DNA of 64,000 nt from Thermoplasmata archaeon (GCA_021797555.1 JAJZZM010000012.1:67775-131774); one strand, 5' to 3'. Shown: positions 8,438-17,874, counted from the stretch's first letter. The notes: a model not told the origin generated them from the sequence alone. Numbers and translations: made by a program.

Positions 8438-9220
8438 TCACCTTAAATATTTTTCCCTTAATTTATTACCTATATCACTTGATGTTTTTATAGCTTTCTG
8501 TATCTCTTCTAAAGAGAATTCCCCAACTTCACCTTTCTGCATTGCATGTATATGGCCATCTTCTGAAATAGTTACGGTTATCCTTCCACTGGAAACCTGC
8601 TCTTCTTCTAAATTTGCATCACATATTAATTCGTCACCGAGTTTCCACATAGTTACTGATACAGGAGTAGCATTTACGGGCAACTTGAAATCTTTCTGCC
8701 CTATTTTTGATCCTGGTATAACTGCATTTTTTAATGCTGTTACTGCAGCCAGAGTGCATGCATCTATTATATTTCCATCATAGTTCAACACATCAATATC
8801 AACAAAGATCATCCAGACAGTTTTGCCTGATTCTATTACCAGTTTTGATGTGTCAATCATTTTGCTTTCCCTGATACCACGATCGACCACCCTTGAATAC
8901 TCTACTGCCTGCTCACTTGGTGGCCCTGATTCGAATGTTGGAAATGCCATTGGCAGTAATTCTATATTCAACAACATTACACCATTATCAGGGGAATCCT
9001 CAAATGGCTCTCCCTGCTCTATTTTTAGGCCTGCCACAACTTTTGTATTCCCAAGCTCAACCATTGCAGAACCTGCTGCCTTAGGTATAAAATTCTCTGT
9101 TATCTTTATTTCCCTGTATTCATCCAGGGACCTACCATCAAGCCTTTTGCCATTTTTTATGCTTTCAAGCATGAAATTTTTTCTTATTTCCGAAATAACC
9201 GCATTTGAATCCATCGGCAT
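8438..9220 (-). CDS. rrp42: Exosome complex subunit Rrp42
   Basis: Rrp42 is the non-catalytic RNase PH-like subunit that alternates with Rrp41 in the hexameric ring of the archaeal exosome and contributes RNA-binding residues. The RNase PH fold is clear: NGKRLDGRSLDEYREIKI near the N-terminus, AGSAMVELGNTKVVAG, and SGKTVWMIFVDIDVLNYDGN in the second half. I start it at ATG 9220, preceded by GGTGAATAAA; the in-frame GTG at 9229 lies inside that Shine-Dalgarno motif. The rrp41 stop overlaps the leader, so the two ring subunits are probably made in a coupled way. Confidence 0.94.
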   Translation of the reverse strand: MPMDSNAVISEIRKNFMLESIKNGKRLDGRSLDEYREIKITENFIPKAAGSAMVELGNTKVVAGLKIEQGEPFEDSPDNGVMLLNIELLPMAFPTFESGPPSEQAVEYSRVVDRGIRESKMIDTSKLVIESGKTVWMIFVDIDVLNYDGNIIDACTLAAVTALKNAVIPGSKIGQKDFKLPVNATPVSVTMWKLGDELICDANLEEEQVSSGRITVTISEDGHIHAMQKGEVGEFSLEEIQKAIKTSSDIGNKLREKYLR

Positions 9221-9221
9221 T

Positions 9222-9944
9222 TTATTCACCTTCCTCTATATTATATTTGTTCATCAAAGCATCTCTCTGAATTTCCGATATTCTCGGCATAGCATTCATC
9301 ATCATTGATACTGCCTCGTTAAATTCCTCATATGAGACGTTGCCATCAAGCTGCAATAATACAACTTTACCGGTTCTTGGCAGTATTGCCATAGGTATAT
9401 CCGCATCACCAAAGTTATCCTCATCCTTTGATAAATCTAAAACCATTTTGCCATCAGCTTTGCCTGCGGTGCAACCAACAACTAAATCTCTCATGGGAAC
9501 TCCTGCATCGGCAACTGCTACTGATGATGCAGTTAAACTTGCTATTCTTGTTCCAGCATCTGCCTCAAGAACCTGTATAAAAACATCTATTTCTGCTCTT
9601 GGCAATTTTTCAAGCACTATTGTTGATTCCAGTGCTTCTGTTATTACTTTGGATATTTCCATTGTCCTTCTATCCGGACCTGGACGTTTTCTTTCCTCTA
9701 CGGAATAACCGGACATATTATATCTTGCCTTTACAATTGCCCTGTCTATATTCTGTGCGTGCTTTGGATAGGCTTCACGTACATAAACTGCTGCAATAAT
9801 TTTATTTGCCCCCCATTCTATGTATGCGGAACCGTCTGCTTTTTCAATTACACCTGTTTGAATTTTAACTGGCCTCATTTCATTAAATGCCCGTCCATCA
9901 AGCCTTAAACCATCGTCTGTTATAAGTTTTATATTGCCTTCCAT
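9222..9944 (-). CDS. rrp41: Exosome complex catalytic subunit Rrp41
   Basis: Rrp41 is the phosphorolytic 3'-5' exoribonuclease and polyadenylating subunit of the archaeal exosome ring. The sequence contains RLDGRAFNEMRPVKI, the phosphate/RNA-binding ARYNMSGYSVEERKRPGPDRR segment near residues 69-91 and the catalytic aspartate region CTAGKADGKMVLDLSKDEDNFGDADIP near 158-184. Length (240) is typical. GGTGA sits just before the ATG. It overlaps the rrp4 stop by a nucleotide and is followed by rrp42, giving the full ring in neighbouring genes. Confidence 0.95.
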   Translation of the reverse strand: MEGNIKLITDDGLRLDGRAFNEMRPVKIQTGVIEKADGSAYIEWGANKIIAAVYVREAYPKHAQNIDRAIVKARYNMSGYSVEERKRPGPDRRTMEISKVITEALESTIVLEKLPRAEIDVFIQVLEADAGTRIASLTASSVAVADAGVPMRDLVVGCTAGKADGKMVLDLSKDEDNFGDADIPMAILPRTGKVVLLQLDGNVSYEEFNEAVSMMMNAMPRISEIQRDALMNKYNIEEGE

Positions 9945-10612
9945 TAATTTTCACCTTTCAATTTTTTTAAATATTCCGACATTCTATCTGTTAACCCAAT
10001 AGTATGTGCCTCTTTTTCAACTATTTTTATTGCTCCTATTGCATTTTTTACATTTTCTATGTCCCCGTCTACCCATATGAATCCGTTCTGGCCTACAATT
10101 ATTTTTGTATCAGTTTCGTTTTTTATCAGATTTATCATATTCCCGCTCTTACCTATTACCCTTGGAACCTTGGGTGGCTTTACCGATATTATTCTTCCGG
10201 TTTCAAGTTTTTTTAGGCCATTGTCCCTTAAGGATAACCAGCTTTCTTTTATTTCGTTTGACACAGATATTTTAGCGTATATATAATCGCCTATATTTAA
10301 ATATCTTGTTAAATCACCTGAATAAACATGCCATGGTGTATCGTTCATATGTAGCAATGAATAATATGGGGAATTAATATCAACGGTCCACATTGTTGCG
10401 CCTATATCCATAATTTTGCCTATGATTTTATCATTAACTCTTGGCAGATACGGGCTATTAAATGGAGCAATATCTACAAATTTCTCGCTTTTCTGGACAA
10501 CGCCAAAATATTCTGAAAAATATTCTGAATTGTTTTCGTACATGCCATTTCTTGGCTTAAGGTCACCTGTATCTATCTTATCACCAGGATAAACTATCTG
10601 TTTTGTTTCCAA
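9944..10612 (-). CDS. rrp4: Exosome complex RNA-binding subunit Rrp4
   Basis: Rrp4 forms part of the cap of the archaeal exosome and selects and threads RNA into the Rrp41/Rrp42 ring. Domains in order: an N-terminal strand-rich part starting IVYPGDKID, an S1 domain around residues 60-130 (VGKIMDIGATMWTVDINSPY region), and a KH domain around 140-200 with the IGKSGNMINLI loop. The start is a TTG: AAAGGTGAAAA lies six nucleotides before it and the IVYPGD strand begins right after, so no ATG fits. Csl4, the other cap protein, and DnaG are not seen nearby. It is separated by 111 nt from SBDS upstream. Confidence 0.93.
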   Translation of the reverse strand: METKQIVYPGDKIDTGDLKPRNGMYENNSEYFSEYFGVVQKSEKFVDIAPFNSPYLPRVNDKIIGKIMDIGATMWTVDINSPYYSLLHMNDTPWHVYSGDLTRYLNIGDYIYAKISVSNEIKESWLSLRDNGLKKLETGRIISVKPPKVPRVIGKSGNMINLIKNETDTKIIVGQNGFIWVDGDIENVKNAIGAIKIVEKEAHTIGLTDRMSEYLKKLKGEN

Positions 10613-10723
10613 TTATTTTCACCTTTGCTTATTTTTATGAAATATATCTTGTTTGTATATTTATTTTTAGTTTAAAATTGTAAATTAATATATAAAATAT
10701 TTTTATTATAAGTATCTTATAAA

Positions 10724-11416
10724 TTACTTTAACAATTTTACGTCAACATCGCCGTTAGTTTTCTTATTTAACATATCCATTAAATCTGCCTGCATGCCCG
10801 CTGGTATTTCAATTACACACATATATTCACCGCTATTGGACCATTCCTCCTTAAGTATTGACCCCATTCTTGATAAATCACCGTATACCTTGCCATATGC
10901 ATCACCGGATAGTTTTATGCCTAATCTTGCCTTTTCCATTCTTATGGGTATTAACACCCTTATTGCTTTCAGAACTGCCTGGACCTGGTCTTCAACACTT
11001 TTAAACGGATCTATCCTGATCTTCGCCTCATCCATTGCTTCCTCTATCCTTACTGCAGGTATAGGTGTATTTGTCTGTGGATTTATTGCTTCCCTTACAA
11101 TTTCACTGATTATCTGCTTCCTCTTAGATTCAACCATTTCCTTTCTCTGTTCTGTTGTTAACTGGATCTGACCTTTCTTTAATATCTGTATTGCAATTTC
11201 ACCGATGTCCGATGTTTTAAATACCTTTTTTAATATTTCCTCATTTGTCCGGTCTCCTTTTTTAGCGTCCTTGAAAACCTCTGGCGTTGCCAAATCTTTT
11301 TCTATATCTATTTTGCCTGACCTTATCCTTGATTCAGCATTGGGATCGACAAGTATTTCGAATTTATAACCGCCATATTCATATTTTGCTATTACGGCAT
11401 CATCAATATTTACCAT
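10724..11416 (-). CDS. SBDS family ribosome maturation protein
   Basis: Archaeal SBDS (Sdo1 homologue), a three-domain protein that in eukaryotes helps release eIF6 from the 60S subunit together with an EF2-like GTPase. Residues 1-90 match the FYSH domain, with YEYGGYKFEILVDPNA and the SDIGEIAIQILKKGQIQLTTEQR region, followed by the helical middle and a ferredoxin-like C-terminal domain (IEIPAGMQADLMDMLN). The 230-residue length is typical. It leads the exosome gene array, though the 111-nt gap before rrp4 is AT-rich and could hold a second promoter. Confidence 0.93.
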   Translation of the reverse strand: MVNIDDAVIAKYEYGGYKFEILVDPNAESRIRSGKIDIEKDLATPEVFKDAKKGDRTNEEILKKVFKTSDIGEIAIQILKKGQIQLTTEQRKEMVESKRKQIISEIVREAINPQTNTPIPAVRIEEAMDEAKIRIDPFKSVEDQVQAVLKAIRVLIPIRMEKARLGIKLSGDAYGKVYGDLSRMGSILKEEWSNSGEYMCVIEIPAGMQADLMDMLNKKTNGDVDVKLLK

Positions 11417-11445
11417 GAAACATAATTATTTATTTGGATAAATAA

Positions 11446-12561
11446 TTATACATTTGAAACTTTATTTTTTGGAATTGACAGTAATAAAAATGCTATTGCG
11501 AATATAGCTGATATTAAAACAAATATAAACGATGTTTCATGGCTTATTATGAACAGTGCAGCGAATACAGCACTGCCAAGGAAACCTGATATGGCTTTGC
11601 CTGTATAAAATACCCCATTGTTTGCAGTTGAAAATCTTGATCCGAATACATCTCCAATTAATGAGAAGTACATTGAAATCATGGAACCGCCAAAAAATCC
11701 AATTAATATTATTGCAACAACATAAATTCTTAATAATAGAAAGACCGCACCTATTATCGTAAATATATCAATTATTAAAACCATTTTTGTCCTGCCAAGT
11801 GAATCCGATATATAGCCTAAAATTGGTCTGCTTACGCCACTTAACAATGGGAACAGTGATACTAAAATTGTAAACTCGAATAATGGCAATGATGACCCAA
11901 GATAACCGAAAGATGCCGATATAACAATTAATGGTATTGTTCCAAGTATAAATGACATATATAATATCCAGAACCTTTTATTTTTAAGGTTTTTACCCGT
12001 TTTTTCTCCGGTTAATTTTGTATTTTCGGGGTATTTTGCTTTTATTAATAGTAATGGCAGTATTATTATTTCAGTTACCCCGATAATTAACATGGGTTCC
12101 CTGAAATTTACGACCCTTGCAATAAAGATATTTGCAACAGCGGCACCAAGACCAAACCCCAGTGAAACAAAGCCAACGGCAAAGCCGCGCCTGCCTGTAA
12201 ACCATTTTACAGCCATATTTGTTGCAAGGCCATATAATATGCCCTCACCGATGCTACCTATAGACCAGAATATATAGAATAGATATAAATTGTTTATAAA
12301 TGATGTGCCAATAAAACCGGATGATGCAAGTACTGCAGACAGTATGCCTATATTTCTTGGACCGTTTTTATCTGCAAAATAACCGCCAATTCCCTGAAAA
12401 CCTGTAGAGAATATTGCAAATAGTGTAAATGCAACCTGAATTTCAACCAAAGTAACATTTAAGCCTGTTTTTAATAATGGCTCAAATGTGTCCCATGAAT
12501 ACTGATACAGAGAGTTAAAGGACATGATAATGATGCCCATTATTAGGTATCCCCTCTTCAT
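11446..12561 (-). CDS. MFS transporter, oxalate/formate-antiporter-like
   Basis: A 371-residue integral membrane protein with about 12 hydrophobic segments. The major facilitator pattern is visible: FADKNGPRNIG between helices 2 and 3, MAVKWFTGRRGFAVGFVSLGFGLGAA in helices 4-5 and GVSRPILGYISDSLGRTKM between helices 8 and 9. The helix 4-5 pattern (KWFxxRRGxAxG) is characteristic of the OFA/monocarboxylate branch, so the cargo is probably an organic anion. The exact substrate is not predictable. It is a single gene with its own AT-rich upstream region of about 200 nt facing the sulfite-oxidase-like gene. Confidence 0.85.
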   Translation of the reverse strand: MKRGYLIMGIIIMSFNSLYQYSWDTFEPLLKTGLNVTLVEIQVAFTLFAIFSTGFQGIGGYFADKNGPRNIGILSAVLASSGFIGTSFINNLYLFYIFWSIGSIGEGILYGLATNMAVKWFTGRRGFAVGFVSLGFGLGAAVANIFIARVVNFREPMLIIGVTEIIILPLLLIKAKYPENTKLTGEKTGKNLKNKRFWILYMSFILGTIPLIVISASFGYLGSSLPLFEFTILVSLFPLLSGVSRPILGYISDSLGRTKMVLIIDIFTIIGAVFLLLRIYVVAIILIGFFGGSMISMYFSLIGDVFGSRFSTANNGVFYTGKAISGFLGSAVFAALFIISHETSFIFVLISAIFAIAFLLLSIPKNKVSNV

Positions 12562-12773
12562 CTTTTAATATTATATCCAGTTATAAAAAATTTATTTACA
12601 GTTAATAAAATAATATTTATGAAAACCTTAATAATATGCATCTGTTTCAAGGTTAATATATTTCTTTGTAATGAATGCAGTGGGATATAATTTTTCACAT
12701 TTAATTCTAGATAAATTTAATAATAAAAATTATTTTTAAAAACTGTTAAATATAGATTTTGAATATTTTATTA

Positions 12774-13391
12774 ATGGAAAATATGGAAAAAATAGATGTA
12801 AAAAATCCCGGACAGCGTTTTATCAATAACTGGATTATTTACAGTGCATTCGGAAATCCTGAAATAGATGAAAATAAATGGTCCTTAAAGATTTCGGGAC
12901 TTGTAAAAAAGCCCATGGAATATACATATAAGGAATTAAATGAAATGGAAAATCTGGAATATATTTCTGATTTCAACTGTGTAACAAAGTGGTCTATAAA
13001 GGATGTCAAATGGCAGGGGCCTTCATTAAAGGATTTAATATTAAAATCAGAGCCGTTAGACAATGTTAACTGGGTCATGTTTGAATGTGCCGATGGATAT
13101 GATACACCTATACCGTATGTAGATGCCATCAATGAAAAAAGCATAATAGCATTGAAAATGAATGACAAACCCCTAGAACCCATACATGGATTTCCGGCAA
13201 GGCCGTTCATGCCCTCATTATACGGGTGGAAAAGTGCAAAGTGGGTGATTGAAATATTATTAATGGAAAAATACGACGATGGCTACTGGGAAGCCTATGG
13301 CTACCATGAACGTGGTAAAATAGAGGAAGAGGAAAGGTTTAAGGGCTTTAAATGGAAATTTGTTAAAAGGAATTCAAAAATAGAAAAATGA
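12774..13391 (+). CDS. Sulfite oxidase/MsrP-like molybdopterin-binding protein
   Basis: This protein of about 205 residues has only the molybdopterin-binding oxidoreductase domain. The cysteine that ligates Mo in the family is in DFNCVTKWS (near residue 69), followed by VKWQGPSLKDLI, FECADGYDTPIP and the PLEPIHGFPARPFMPSLYGWKSAKWV pocket region. No heme, dimerisation domain or Tat signal is visible, so it is a cytoplasmic single-domain form and its electron partner and substrate are unknown. The frame extends to a TTG at 12759, but the TTAAATAT box near 12746 is about 25 nt before ATG 12774, which supports that start as leaderless. Confidence 0.88.
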   Translation: MENMEKIDVKNPGQRFINNWIIYSAFGNPEIDENKWSLKISGLVKKPMEYTYKELNEMENLEYISDFNCVTKWSIKDVKWQGPSLKDLILKSEPLDNVNWVMFECADGYDTPIPYVDAINEKSIIALKMNDKPLEPIHGFPARPFMPSLYGWKSAKWVIEILLMEKYDDGYWEAYGYHERGKIEEEERFKGFKWKFVKRNSKIEK

Positions 13392-13691
13392 TAATTTTTT
13401 TAATATTTTTAATATTATGAAATAAGTTGCGATATATATTCTGTTTTCGATATTCAATTTAGCCTATGTATTAAATAGATTATTTTATAATTAAATTATT
13501 TATTGTATTGTTAAATCTATATTATAATCATTTTTGCAACTATTGCTTTCCTTAAAACATTCCAGCTATAACCACCAGTATTTAATATCTACATCTATCA
13601 AATTAAATTTGTATAATGCCTGATTGAACCACCTGTTTAATTCTTCACAACCCGAATCCATTGCAACGTATGTATAACAAAATTTAAAACT
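13392..13691 (-). pseudogene. Gene-free gap with a decayed coding fragment
   Basis: About 300 nt without an intact gene. On the minus strand from about 13680 to 13569 the frame reads like protein (MDSGCEELNRWFNQALYKF near its start) for roughly 35 codons to a TAG at KYWW. The neighbouring frame then continues as GGYSWNVLRKAIVAKM, as if one frameshift broke a longer ORF. The composition looks coding (Trp, Gly, Cys) and contrasts with the AT-only DNA at 13392-13540. I cannot name the family; a transposase remnant is one possibility. Confidence 0.35.
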
Positions 13692-15077
13692 TTACCTTTT
13701 AAAAACTGAAATGCCGTTGATGAATGTTTCAACAGGTTTGTACATAGATATATCATTTAAATTTTTAAAGAAATTATCATCTAATATTATAAAATCTGCC
13801 TTATAATTATCTTCTATTTTGCCCATATAATTTTCTTTTTTTAATAAATATGCAGAACCGTATGTATAGGCTTTAATAGCTTCAAATATATTTATTCTCT
13901 GATTATCATATTTGCTATTTATGGCAAAATTTATTCCATAGAATGGATTAAATGGCATGCAATCAGACCCAAAGGCCAAATGCTTTCCTGAATCAAGAAT
14001 GTATCTAAAAGAATTATTTTTTGATAGCCATTCCTTGCCTAAATTATTTTCATATAGTCCATTGTCATTATTCCATTGCAGGTAATTTGGCTGTGATGAT
14101 ATTACTGTATTATCATTAACATTATTTACTGTATCATTATTCATTAACTCAAAATGTTCTATTGAATTTCTGATTTTTAATGGGCTTTTTGAAAATGCCT
14201 TTAGTGTTGTATCAATAGCTATTTCACCTATTGCGTGTACTGCCAGTGGCAGGTTTTTATTCCAGTAATTATATGCTATATTTATTAATGAATTCTCATC
14301 CATCTTTAAATTTTTATTATTTACATGTGCGGCTGTGCCTGCACCTATGGAACCGTCCATGAACAACTTTATGCCCCAGTCATTGATATTATTCCCAAAG
14401 CCATCAAAATAAAAATTATTATATATTGCCTTATAAACCTCAACATCACTTTCTATATTTTTATATGCATTGTATGTCCTTAGGTCAACAATATCCCTGA
14501 ATGCAGTTACACCAAATGATCTGGCAATATCAATGGATTTTTTTAATGCATTTATTATCTGTTCTTCATTTGGTTCTGTTATATATTCAATTTTTCTCAT
14601 TAATTCTTCGTTTATTATTCCATTTTTTGAATCTATATTTAAAAGTTTTAATGCAGATGAATTTAAGGTAGCCATATGCAAATCTATTCTGTATAATATA
14701 ACAGGCTTTTCTACAATGTCTATATCCTTTTTTGTTATATATTCATGATTTTTCCATAATGATTCGTCCCAGTTGTATCCTATTATTATTTTTTCATCAT
14801 TGTTTAATGACCTTTTATAAACCATGTCTATTACTGTATTAATATCATTTATATTTTCAAAATTCAACCTACTCTGCTGCAGGCCCAAAGTTAACATATG
14901 TGTATGTGAATCAATGAACCCGGGGATTACATATTTTCCTTCTAAATCTACTGTTTTTTTAGATGACCAATTTTCTTTTGTTTTTAATTTAAATGACCCA
15001 TTTTTTATTCCTACAGAATTTATAAATCCATAATCTGTTAAAATATTTCCATTTATAAGCTTTAAATCATAATCCAT
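13692..15077 (-). CDS. Amidohydrolase family 3 (YtcJ-like) metal-dependent hydrolase
   Basis: A 461-residue amidohydrolase of the family-3 type. The composite N/C-terminal beta sandwich starts with DLKLINGNIL and ends in ISVFKR. Metal ligands follow the family order: DSHTH near residues 56-60, the KLFMDGSIG segment carrying the bridging Lys, LAVHAIGE, a second His in IEHFELM, and the Asp in FGSDCMPF. The substrate is likely an amide or cyclic amide but cannot be specified. The upstream neighbour, a NicO-like membrane protein on the same strand, ends only 35 nt before, so co-transcription is possible. Confidence 0.88.
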   Translation of the reverse strand: MDYDLKLINGNILTDYGFINSVGIKNGSFKLKTKENWSSKKTVDLEGKYVIPGFIDSHTHMLTLGLQQSRLNFENINDINTVIDMVYKRSLNNDEKIIIGYNWDESLWKNHEYITKKDIDIVEKPVILYRIDLHMATLNSSALKLLNIDSKNGIINEELMRKIEYITEPNEEQIINALKKSIDIARSFGVTAFRDIVDLRTYNAYKNIESDVEVYKAIYNNFYFDGFGNNINDWGIKLFMDGSIGAGTAAHVNNKNLKMDENSLINIAYNYWNKNLPLAVHAIGEIAIDTTLKAFSKSPLKIRNSIEHFELMNNDTVNNVNDNTVISSQPNYLQWNNDNGLYENNLGKEWLSKNNSFRYILDSGKHLAFGSDCMPFNPFYGINFAINSKYDNQRINIFEAIKAYTYGSAYLLKKENYMGKIEDNYKADFIILDDNFFKNLNDISMYKPVETFINGISVFKR

Positions 15078-15112
15078 AAAATATCAGTTGATTATTGTAT
15101 AAAAATTTTAGT

Positions 15113-15718
15113 TTATATAAAAATAAAAAGTGCAGTTAATAATAATATTGCAGATACCATATAGTCAACGTTCCTTGGTGTAATTTTGCTTATTTTATTT
15201 TTTATTATTTTACTCAAACTTATTGTTACAAAGAATAATGATAATGCAGATACTATAATAAATAAAACAACCGTAATATAAACGAAATATCTGCCATAAA
15301 ATATTGCAAGCAATATAAATGGAACTATTGCTGGGTCTGGGATTATGCTTACAAGCAATATTGATTTGGTTATATCTCCATCCTTATTATTTTCATTTTT
15401 CTTATTTTCAAAGTATGCATTTACTGTTATATAGATAGCCACAAATATCAATAAGAATATTGAAAATATTTTAACGTAGTATGCAGGAAAAAAATAAATG
15501 CCAATAAAAACTATTGCCAGTGATAGCAAAGATGAGAATAAACCATGCATTAATCCAAGCGAGAGAGAAATTAATCCCGTTCTCTTTTTATCTATCCTGT
15601 TTTTTATTGAATATGATAATATAGGTGTCCAGTGGTCCGGAGCAAGCATGTGCATAAAGCCTATTATTGCCGATGTCAATAATATTGTTGCTGGCAATAA
15701 AATATAAATACTATACAT
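15113..15718 (-). CDS. Integral membrane protein with HxxxPDH motif (NicO/UreH-like)
   Basis: A 201-residue protein with about six membrane helices. The first helix ends in GFMHMLAPDHW (His 23, Asp 28, His 29), the His-x4-Asp-His signature used by nickel/cobalt transporters of the NiCoT/NicO kind and by related UreH/HupE-like proteins; helix 2 has LGLMHGLFSS, a second conserved His position. Between helices lies a charged loop, ENKKNENNKDGD. Transport of a divalent metal is a reasonable inference; a cytochrome-maturation-type (CcdA-like) role is an alternative. It precedes the amidohydrolase gene on the same strand. Confidence 0.65.
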   Translation of the reverse strand: MYSIYILLPATILLTSAIIGFMHMLAPDHWTPILSYSIKNRIDKKRTGLISLSLGLMHGLFSSLLSLAIVFIGIYFFPAYYVKIFSIFLLIFVAIYITVNAYFENKKNENNKDGDITKSILLVSIIPDPAIVPFILLAIFYGRYFVYITVVLFIIVSALSLFFVTISLSKIIKNKISKITPRNVDYMVSAILLLTALFIFI

Positions 15719-16039
15719 TTAAAAACATATCCAATGATAATATTTATATTTTTTTGAGCATGCTTTTTATTGCTTTTTATAACTGGATTGCGTTCCAGAA
15801 ATCATATATATTATGCATTTCTTTCCTGCGGTCTCTGAATATTCTCAACAATTACCTGATATGGATGGTAAAAACCATTCTTCATTAAATGCCATGAGGT
15901 ACTGCCACTCATGGTAAACATGTTACCGCAGAGGTTCAATCACATAAAAGTATTCTATTTTTATTTGTAATTATTGCATGCGCACCCGAATTAAAAAGTA
16001 ATGAAAAATTAAATTAAATAAGAAGGAATCAAATAAATA
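15719..16039. other. Gene-free gap containing a degenerate repeat copy
   Basis: About 320 nt. The outer parts are plain AT-rich DNA; the centre holds the degenerate repeat described at 15788-15863. On the minus strand, just upstream of that repeat, a short frame reads MFTMSGSTSWHLMKNG and runs to a stop about 36 codons on; it has no credible promoter or relatives that I recognise. Confidence 0.4.
15788..15863 (-). repeat. Degenerate dispersed repeat, copy A
   Basis: Read on the minus strand from CATATCAGGTAATTGTTGAG through GCAGGAAAGAAATGCATAAT to the GGAAC near 15797, this stretch matches 19033-19108 (plus strand) at most positions, with small indels. The sharp local match in an otherwise unrelated context suggests remnants of one mobile or duplicated element. 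No terminal inverted repeats or target duplication were found. Confidence 0.55.
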
Positions 16040-16267
16040 TTATTTTTTTAACATTTTATTCCTGAAACGATTGAATGCAAAAATTCCCCATACAAATTCA
16101 ATTACACCAAATGGATAAACGCCGGATAAAAATCCATATGAAGATGAGAACAAACAGGCAATTGCAAATAATAATGTATATTTATAGGATTTTGATTCCA
16201 GTATATAAAAAATCATCATTGCGGTTAGCACAGACGATCCATACAGGGTTAATAAGGTTACTATCAT
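16040..16267 (-). CDS. Small conserved-looking membrane protein, function unknown
   Basis: A 75-residue protein with two or three membrane helices: residues about 8-24 (SSVLTAMMIFYIL region), 29-50 and a third hydrophobic stretch around VIEFVWGIFAFNRF, ending in a basic tail, RNKMLKK. The YPFGVIEFVWGIFAFNRF pattern resembles a small-membrane-protein family in which a W/YPFGxxExxW motif is retained; that is from memory. It stands alone, convergent to nothing and divergent from glycerol kinase. No function can be assigned. Confidence 0.6.
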   Translation of the reverse strand: MIVTLLTLYGSSVLTAMMIFYILESKSYKYTLLFAIACLFSSSYGFLSGVYPFGVIEFVWGIFAFNRFRNKMLKK

Positions 16268-16409
16268 ATTACATAATTATTATATAATATTAAAATCTAT
16301 TATCAAAACTGTGTTCAATGATGCTTAATATTTACATTTTTATATTAGTTATATTATATCATAATTAATGAATTATATATAAAATTACTATATGTTCCTT
16401 AAAAATAAA

Positions 16410-16417
16410 TTTATAAA
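16410..16417 (+). promoter_or_regulatory. TATA box of the glycerol kinase gene
   Basis: TTTATAAA is centred about 25 nt before the ATG at 16438 and only about 10 nt before the earlier ATG at 16423. It therefore selects the later ATG for a leaderless transcript. Confidence 0.6.
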
Positions 16418-16437
16418 TTATAATGATTTATGTATAT

Positions 16438-17874
16438 ATGGAATATATTTTAACTATTGACCAGGGAACAACAAGCACTAAATCCACTATATATGACACT
16501 TCCGGAAATATAATAAGCATATCAAGATGTAGAATAAATCAGTTATATCCTGAAAATGGATGGGTAGAACAGCTGCCAGAAGAAATATGGGGATCTGTAA
16601 TAAAATCAATTAAAAACTCAATGCATATTGCAAAGATTGATTTTAAATCAGTTAGATCAATAGGAATTACAAATCAGAGAGAGTCCATATTATTGTGGGA
16701 TAAAAATACAGGAAAACCTGTTTACAGTATAATATCATGGCAGGACAGAAGGAAAAATGATTTAAATAAATTTAAGGAGTATTTTGATATAATTAAAAAT
16801 AAAACCGGATTGCCCCCAAATGCTTATTTCAGTTTGCCTAAAATCTTATGGATATTAAAAAAAATAAAAAATAAAAATATAGATAATTTATTTGCCGGCA
16901 CAATAGATTCATGGATAATATGGAAATTAACAGGCGGAAAGATACATGCAACGGATTATACAAATGCATCAAGGACAATGCTTTTTAACATACATACCTT
17001 AAACTGGGATTCTGATTTAATAGATATTTTTAAAGTGCCCGAAAATATACTTCCTGATGTTTATCCTTCAGGGCATGTCTTCGGTTATACCGACATAAAA
17101 TTTATGGGTAAACCAGTAGAGATAAATGCAGTTATGGGTGACCAGAATTCATCAATGCTAGGCCAGAATATTAATACCGGAGACATAAAGAATACATATG
17201 GAACCGGTTCTTTTATAATGGCAAATACCGGCAAAGAGATTAAAAAATCATGCAGATTAATAAGCACAGTAGGATATTCGGTATCCAAAAATGATGTTTA
17301 TTATGCGCTTGAAGGGAGCATTATGAATTCCGGATCTGTTTTTGAATGGTTGAATAGTGCAATAAAAATAAAAAATACTGAAAATTTTAATATATATAAT
17401 TACAAAAATGATTTGTATTTTGTTCCGGCATTCAGCGGATTAGGGTCTCCATACTGGGACGACAGTGCCAGGGGGCTTATTATAGGGATAACCCGTGAAA
17501 CAAAACCTGAGGATATATTTTCAGCAGGAATAATGTCTATAGCCTTTCAGACCGCGGATGTAATAAATGAGATTAAAAAAATATTTAATGTAAATAAAAT
17601 GAAAGTCGACGGCGCGGGTTCAAAAAATGATTATTTAATGAAATTCCAGTCTGATATATTAAATATAAAGATATTTAGATCGGAAAATACAGAAAATACA
17701 TCTTCCGGGATTTATTATCTATCTGGAATAAAATCAGGCCTCTGGAATATAAACGACATAAAAAATTTCTGGAAATATGATTATACATTTTATCCATCAA
17801 TTGATGAGAATGCAAGGAACAAACTTTATAAACGCTGGAATAAGGCTGTAAAAAGATCAATGAAATGGTTATGA
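16438..17874 (+). CDS. glpK: Glycerol kinase
   Basis: Glycerol kinase phosphorylates glycerol with ATP to sn-glycerol 3-phosphate, feeding catabolism. The FGGY fold is complete over 478 residues: the phosphate-1 loop TIDQGTTSTKS at about residues 6-16, SIISWQDRR in the glycerol-binding region, the NTYGTGSFIMAN phosphate-2 loop and the adenosine motif KVDGAGSKNDYLM. The substrate-determining Arg/Glu pair is in TNQRES, as in GlpK rather than other sugar kinases. An in-frame ATG at 16423 exists but overlaps the promoter. A DUF763 gene follows 40 nt downstream; no glycerol facilitator or dehydrogenase is close by. Confidence 0.93.
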   Translation: MEYILTIDQGTTSTKSTIYDTSGNIISISRCRINQLYPENGWVEQLPEEIWGSVIKSIKNSMHIAKIDFKSVRSIGITNQRESILLWDKNTGKPVYSIISWQDRRKNDLNKFKEYFDIIKNKTGLPPNAYFSLPKILWILKKIKNKNIDNLFAGTIDSWIIWKLTGGKIHATDYTNASRTMLFNIHTLNWDSDLIDIFKVPENILPDVYPSGHVFGYTDIKFMGKPVEINAVMGDQNSSMLGQNINTGDIKNTYGTGSFIMANTGKEIKKSCRLISTVGYSVSKNDVYYALEGSIMNSGSVFEWLNSAIKIKNTENFNIYNYKNDLYFVPAFSGLGSPYWDDSARGLIIGITRETKPEDIFSAGIMSIAFQTADVINEIKKIFNVNKMKVDGAGSKNDYLMKFQSDILNIKIFRSENTENTSSGIYYLSGIKSGLWNINDIKNFWKYDYTFYPSIDENARNKLYKRWNKAVKRSMKWL

